DNA from: Isoetes taiwanensis | Taxonomy: Eukaryota; Streptophyta; Lycopodiopsida; Isoetales; Isoetaceae | Assembly: GCA_021234155.1 (NCBI GenBank) | Contig: JAJEKV010000661.1 | Span: 58,718-122,717 of the forward strand | Reading direction: 5' to 3' | Length of the DNA: 64,000 bases | Translations under genes and position numbers: made by a program | In this document: piece by piece, positions 58,401 through 64,000 of the stretch | Layout: each line of letters begins with the position of its first letter | Numbering within the stretch: position 1 is the first letter of the stretch | The notes under the pieces: generated by a model | Told to the model about the DNA's origin: nothing | Seen by the model: the letters and a program-made list of their open reading frames with translations, nothing else | The model's database searches: none

Positions 58401-60164
58401 TGATCCGTTGTTCTATTACATTTGGCTCTATGCCATGGAACAATGCAATTTCTATGCCACTAGCAAGGGTCGGATCCTTCTTGCCCTCCTCTCCTCGATT
58501 CAGATCGGCTCTCCCTTCTCGCCGGCTTCACGCCCCATCCTCCTCTCGATCTCTATGCTCACCTCTTCTAGTGTCCCTTTCCACTTCTCGACTTTCAAAG
58601 TCCCTAAGATCGCTCCTCTCCATTCCCCTCCTCGCCATCTCTCCCCAAAGACTAGCTCCTCCATCCTCTCTGGTCATTTCTCTCTGCGCCTAGTGTCGCA
58701 TAATCATGCTATAACCCAAATGCTCCCCGTTCCCTATCTTCCTTTTTGAGAGCTGATCAATCTCATAGTGCTCCTCATTTCTTTACCTGACTCTATCTTC
58801 TCTTCGGCAAAACATCAAGATTGTCTTCTTGCCTCCCATGTTCATATCTTCCTCCTCGCCTCCATTGCATCTCCAAAATGTCTCTCGCCCCGCTGGCTCT
58901 CCCCGGATGCGATTGAACCAAACTCGAGATCGGGGTGCAACCCTCCTCGGGTTTGTTCACGTCTCAAGGGATTCCCTCGACAGTGGGACTAGACCTTTCT
59001 GCACACACCAACGACGAGTCGACTTCTAATGCCTCGCGACCCTCAATACCAACACATCGGAAGAAGAAACCGGAACCAAGAGGGTGGCTAACATGGCTGC
59101 AAGCAATGCAGAAACAATGCCATCCGCTCATCTTGTCGCTACCAAGCACGCCATGGCAATAGGCCATTATATGGACACCACTTGGTTTAGATTAGCATGC
59201 AAATGATGATGCTCACATAGGTATACCATGCAAGTGCACCATGCACTCGGAAAGCATCCACACATGCATGCATTCACTTGCATGGGCCTGGAATGGAGGG
59301 GGGCACGATTTGTCTTTGTGCTGCTATGCATGTGGAATTAGAGGATGAACCATAAGAGATCACTAAGAGCAAGCCGACCTAATGCAAGCCAACCCTTCCT
59401 CGCATAGCCGTGGTTTAGAAAACAAAGGATCTTGAACCGCACAGTTAATTCCCAAGGAAATTTACCCAAGTGCCTCCGTATTGGGAAAATTACGCCAATG
59501 CATCCGGAGGCAGGTGTTTTGCCATAATGGAAATAACTTTTTCTGGCTCATAAAATGAGAAAAATTTCGCTCGCTTTTTGCAGATAGAGGAGACTAAGAC
59601 CTTTTGAACGGCAGAAGGTCATATCAAACGGAGTTCGGATCTTCGACTTATAGTGTTTTTATCGCTTGTTTCGTGGATAACAAAATTAAAACAACACATC
59701 TTTTGTGCATTGCAACTCCTTGTTGGTTCTAGCAAAAGTAGGGGCATTGTCTACCCTCAAACAAAACGTCACGCCAATGTACAAAAATAAGGACCTCTTT
59801 AAGTTATCGGACTAATTCCAGAACTTCAACCGGCCCACAAGCGCCGGACGCCTTAATGTGGTACATCCAATGATGAAAGATTCCTACTTGTATAAAATGC
59901 ATGTGCACATTGTAAAGGCAAGATTTCGATCACGAAGTTTCATCAATTAGTAATGTTCGCCTAGAGACGACTTTTTAGACCAAATTACGGGTCCATAATT
60001 CAATAGAACTTGTCCTTGTCTACCTTTGGCAGTGTGGTAAAATTGGATTTAAAACAGATAACGTTAAAATTACCATGGAACCGATGCCCAAGAAGCTACT
60101 AAACAAAGGACAAATGCGAACCCCAATCGCATGAGAAAATAAAGAAGTCGCTTTTATGTGATTA
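58401..60164. repeat. Tandem unit copy O (1.76 kb)
   Basis: Complete unit. No L-M-N deletion. Many single-base losses around CG words. Confidence 0.92.
58452..59167 (-). pseudogene. Secreted R/E-rich ORF, copy O (frameshifted)
   Basis: ATG at 59167, but the signal-peptide core is shifted near 59110. Charged region in pieces. Total 716 bp. Confidence 0.4.
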
Positions 60165-61913
60165 TGATCGTTGTTCTATTACATTTGGCTCTATGCCATG
60201 GAACAATGCAATTTCTATGCCACTAGTAAGGGTCGGATCCTTCTTGCCCTCCTCTCCTCGCCAGATTCGTATTTTCTCCTTCTCTCGCCGCTTCACGCCC
60301 CATCCTCCGCCTCGATCTTGGCGCTCACCTCTTCTAGTGTCCCTTCCACTTCTCGACTTTCAAAGTCCCTTTGCATGGCTCCTCTCCATTCCCTCCCGCC
60401 ATCTCTCTCCCCAAAGACTAGCTCCTCTCCATCCTCTCCCGGTCATTTTCCTCTCTGCGCTTAGTGTCCATAATCATGTCATAACCCAAATGTCCCCTAC
60501 CTTCCCTATCTTCCCTTCTTGAGAGCTGATCAATCTCATAGTGCTCCTCATTTCTTTGCCTCGACTCTATCTTTCTTCGTGGCAAAACATCAAGATTGTC
60601 TTCTTGCCTCCCATGTTCATATCTTTCCTCGTCTCCATTGCATCTCCAAAATGTCTTCGCCTGGGCTCTCCCTGGATGCGATTGAACCAAACTCGAGATC
60701 GAAACCTCCCGCCTTTGTTCACGCCCGGGATTCCTCGACAGGGGACAGACCTTTCCAGACACACCAACGACGAAGTCAGACTCTAATGCCTCGTGGCCTC
60801 TCAATACCAACACATCGGAAGAAGAAAGTGGAACCAAGAGGGTGGCTTAACATGGCTGCAAGCAATGCGAGAAACAATGCCATCCGCTCATCTTGTCGCT
60901 ACCAAGCACGCCATAGCAATAGGCCATTATATGGACACCACTTATGGGTTTAGATTAGCATGCAAATGATGATGCTCACATAGGTATACCATGCAAGTGT
61001 GCACCATGCACTCGAGCATCCACATGCATGCATTCACTCTGCATGGCCGGAATGGAGGGGGGCACGACTTTGTCTTTTGTGCTATGCATGTGGAATTAGA
61101 GGATGAACCATAAGAGATCACTAAGAGCAAGTCGACCTAATGCAAGCCAACCCTTCCTCGCTAGAAAGTGGTTTAGAAACACGCTGATCTTGAACTCGAC
61201 GAGTTAATTCCCAAGGAAATTTACCCAAGTGCCTCCCCATTGGGAAAATTACGCTAATGCATCCGGTACAGGTGTTTTGCCATAATGGAAATAACTTTTT
61301 TCTGGCTCATAAATGAGAAAATTTCGCCTGCTTTATGATAGAGGAGACTAAGACCTTTGAACGGCAAGAAGGTCATATCAAACGGAAGTTCGATCTTCGA
61401 ATTTATAGTGTTTTTATCGCTTGTTTCGTGGATAACAAAATTAAAACAACACATCTTTGTGCATTGCAACTCCTTGTTGGTTCTAGCAAAAGTAGGGGCA
61501 TTGTCTACCTCAAACAAAACGCCACGCCAATGTACAAAAATAAGGACCCTCCTTTAAGTTATCGGACCATTTAGAACTTCAATCGCCCACAAGCCGGACG
61601 CCTTAATGTGGTACATCCAATGATGAAAGATTCCTACTTGTATAAAATGCATGTGCACATTGTAAAGGCAAGATTTCCGATCACGAAGTTTCATCAATTA
61701 GTAATGTTCGTCCAGAGATCTAATTTTAGACCAAATTACGGGTCCATAATTCAATAGAACTTGTCCTTGTCTACCTTTTGCGCCGTGGGTAAAATTGGGT
61801 TTAAATACGATAACGTAAAATTACCCATGGAACCATGCTCAAGAAGCTACTAAACAAAGGACAAATGCGAACCCCACCGCATGAGAAAATAAAGAAGTCG
61901 CTTTATGTGATTA
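60165..61913. repeat. Tandem unit copy P (1.75 kb)
   Basis: Complete unit, diverged in the pyrimidine-rich half (CGCCTGGGCTCTCC near 60658). Confidence 0.92.
60215..60927 (-). pseudogene. Secreted R/E-rich ORF, copy P (frameshifted)
   Basis: A 139-codon frame (60418-60837) begins inside the signal-peptide end (VPLSSSDVLVLRG). The first ATG is at 60927 but the hydrophobic core is shifted. Confidence 0.4.
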
Positions 61914-63699
61914 TGATCCGTTGTTCTATTACATTTGGCTCTATGCCATGGAACAATGCAATTTCTATGCCACTAGCAAGGGTCGGATCCTTCTTGCCCT
62001 CCTCTCCTCTTCAGATGTGATTCTCCCTTCTCTCGCCGGTTTCACGTCCCATCCTCCGCGGGATCTTGGCTGTTCACCTCTTCTAGTGTCCTTTCCACTT
62101 CTCGACTTTCAAAGTCCCTAGTAATCGGCTCCTCTCCATTCCTCCTGCCATCTCTCTCCCAGCACTAGCTCCTTCCATCCTCCCTGGTCATTTTTCTCAA
62201 GGCCTAGTGCCTTTCCATAATCATGTCATAACCCAAATGCTCCCCACGCCCCTATCTTCCCTTCTTGAGAGCTGATCAACTTATAGTGCTCCTCATTTCT
62301 TTGCCTGACTCTATCTTCTTCTTCGTGGCAAAACATCAAGATTGTCTTCTTGCCTCCCATGTTCATATCTTCTCCTCGCCTCCATTGCATCTCCAAATGT
62401 CTCTCGCCTCGCTGGCTCTCCCTGGATGCGATTGAACCAAACTCGAGGTCGAAAGTACCCTCCTCGGTTTGTTCACGTCTCGCTGGATTCTGACGTGGGG
62501 ACTAGACCTTTCCAGACACACCAACGACGAAATCAGACTCTAATGCCTCAAGGCTCTCAATACCAACACATCGGAAGAAGAAACTGGAACCAAGAGGGTG
62601 GCTTAACATGGCTGCAAGCAACGTAGAAACAATGCCATCCTCGCTCATCTTGTCGCTACCAAGCACGCCATGGCAATAGGCCATTATATGGACACCACTT
62701 GCGTTTAGATTAGCATGCAAAATGATGATGCTCACATAGGTATACCATGCAAGTATTGCACCATGCACTCGAAAGCATCCCACATGCATGCATTCACTTG
62801 CATGGCGCCGGGAATGGAGGGGGGGCACGACTTGTCTTTGTGCGCTATGCATGTGGAACTAGAGGATGAACCATAAGAGATCACTAAGAGCAAGCCGACC
62901 CTAATGTAAGCCAACCCTTCTCGCGATAGCCAGGGTTTAGAAACACATATAGGATCTTGAACCGCACGAAAGCTAATCCCAAGGAAATTTACCCAAGTGC
63001 CTCCGTGATTGGGGAAAATTACTGAATGCATCCGGAAAGCAGGTGTTTTGCCATAATGGAAATAACTTTTTTCCGCTCATAAAATGAGAAAATTTCACCA
63101 TTTTTTAGAGATAGAGGAGACTAAGATCTTTTGAACGGCAGTAAGGTCATATCAAACGGAGTTCGATCTTTCGACTTTATAGTGTTTTTATCGCTTGTTT
63201 TGCGGATAACAAAATTAAACAACACATCTTTGTGCATTGTAACTCCTTGTTGGTTCTCAGCAAAAAAGTAGGGGCATTGTCTTACTCCTCAAAAACAAAA
63301 CGCCACGCCAATGTACAAAAATAAGGACCTCCTTTGGGGTTATCGGACCACTTAGAACTTCAACTGGCCCACAAGCACTGACGCCTTAATGGTACATCCA
63401 ATGATGAAAGATTCTACTTGTATAAATGCATGTGCACATTGTAAAGGCAAGATTTCTCGGATCACGAAGTTTCATCAATTAGTAATGTTCGGCCCAGAGA
63501 CTAATTTTTAGACCAAATTACTGGTCCATAATCTAATAGAACTTGTCCTTGTCTACCTTTTGCAAATGTGGGTAAAATTGGGTTAAAACACGATAACGCT
63601 AAAATTACCATGGAACCGATGCCCAAGAATTTACCAAAACAAAGGACAAATGCGAACCCCCACCGCATGAGAAAATAAAGAAGCCGTTTTATGTGATTA
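61914..63699. repeat. Tandem unit copy Q (1.79 kb)
   Basis: Complete unit with several 1-3-base insertions in the right half (for example CTTACTCCTCAAAAACAAAA near 63281). Confidence 0.92.
61965..62684 (-). pseudogene. Secreted R/E-rich ORF, copy Q (frameshifted)
   Basis: ATG at 62684, total 720 bp. The signal-peptide region is shifted near 62625 and 62640. Charged region fragmented. Confidence 0.4.
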
Positions 63700-64000
63700 T
63701 GATCCGCGGTCATTACATTTGGCTCTATGCCATGGAACAATGCACTTCTATGCCACTAGCAAGGGCCGGATCCTTCACCCTCCTCTCCTCATGTCAGATT
63801 CGCTTCTCTCCCTTCTCTCGGCCTACCACGGCCCCATCCTCCTTCCTTCCGGATCTTGGCGCTCACTCCTTCTAGTGTCCCTTTCCACTTCCCTCACTCC
63901 TTCAAAGTCCCTAGTAATCGGCCTCCTCTCCATTCCCTCCCTCGCCATCTCTCTCCCAAAGACTAGCCTTCCATCCCTCTCTGGTCATTTCTCTCTCGCC
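63700..64000. repeat. Tandem unit copy R (runs off the window)
   Basis: First 301 bp of the next unit, with extra C and CG-adjacent insertions. It holds only C-terminal codons of the ORF (from about 63748). Confidence 0.9.

Noticed and set aside
3387-64000. Ribosomal DNA or 5S-type tandem gene array
   Set aside because: No rRNA sequence is recognisable in the 1.76-kb unit.

Overview
The window looks like nuclear repeat-rich DNA from a large-genome land plant, most likely a fern or lycophyte. The evidence is plant-type PPR gene fragments whose wording resembles fern PPR proteins, several Helitrons, a large cut-and-paste transposon, minisatellites and very low gene density. There is no organellar, bacterial or viral gene content that I can recognise. 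The species assignment is inference.

The backbone is one long head-to-tail array of a ~1.76-kb unit, named here copies A to R: A-B 3387-6145, C-F 12747-18788, G-I 42511-46824, J-R 49738-64000. Everything else is an insertion into that array. Each unit carries, on the minus strand, a reading frame of about 242 codons with an apparent signal peptide, preceded by a cluster of CATGCA (RY-type) motifs. In every copy I followed the frame is broken by at least one indel or stop. Copy C is the best, with one in-frame stop.

Four interruptions can be delimited. (1) H1, 1-3386, and H2, 6146-12746, are two copies of one Helitron carrying captured PPR fragments. Both end at the same A|T position of the unit. 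H2 has both canonical ends and contains a nested second Helitron, 8416-10438, whose body is a ~1.76-kb polypyrimidine tract. H1 keeps the empty site for the nested element. (2) A 23.7-kb block, 18789-42510, splits one unit between copies F and G; the two halves add up to one unit length. (3) H3, 46825-49737, ends with a different Helitron-like 5' terminus at the same A|T site as H1 and H2.

The 23.7-kb block is layered. After AT-rich non-coding DNA (18.8-22.06 kb) comes an ~800-bp tandem repeat (alpha). A 12.2-kb DNA transposon, 23352-35553, is inserted into it. That transposon has 31-bp terminal inverted repeats (29/31 matches), an AATT target duplication and a clean empty site in a neighbouring alpha unit. 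It holds a broken DUF7869-like probable DDE transposase on the plus strand. On the minus strand it carries an FCP1-type phosphatase fragment, several unrecognised exons and short repeated CACGCC/GGCGTG motifs. Next are the rest of alpha, a 19-bp minisatellite, a related ~812-bp repeat (beta), the same minisatellite in inverted orientation (a large palindrome of about 36.75-41.74 kb), and a 156-bp tandem repeat.

I see no gene that is clearly intact. Many unit-to-unit differences are small indels at CG-containing words, so some frameshifts may be sequencing error rather than decay.
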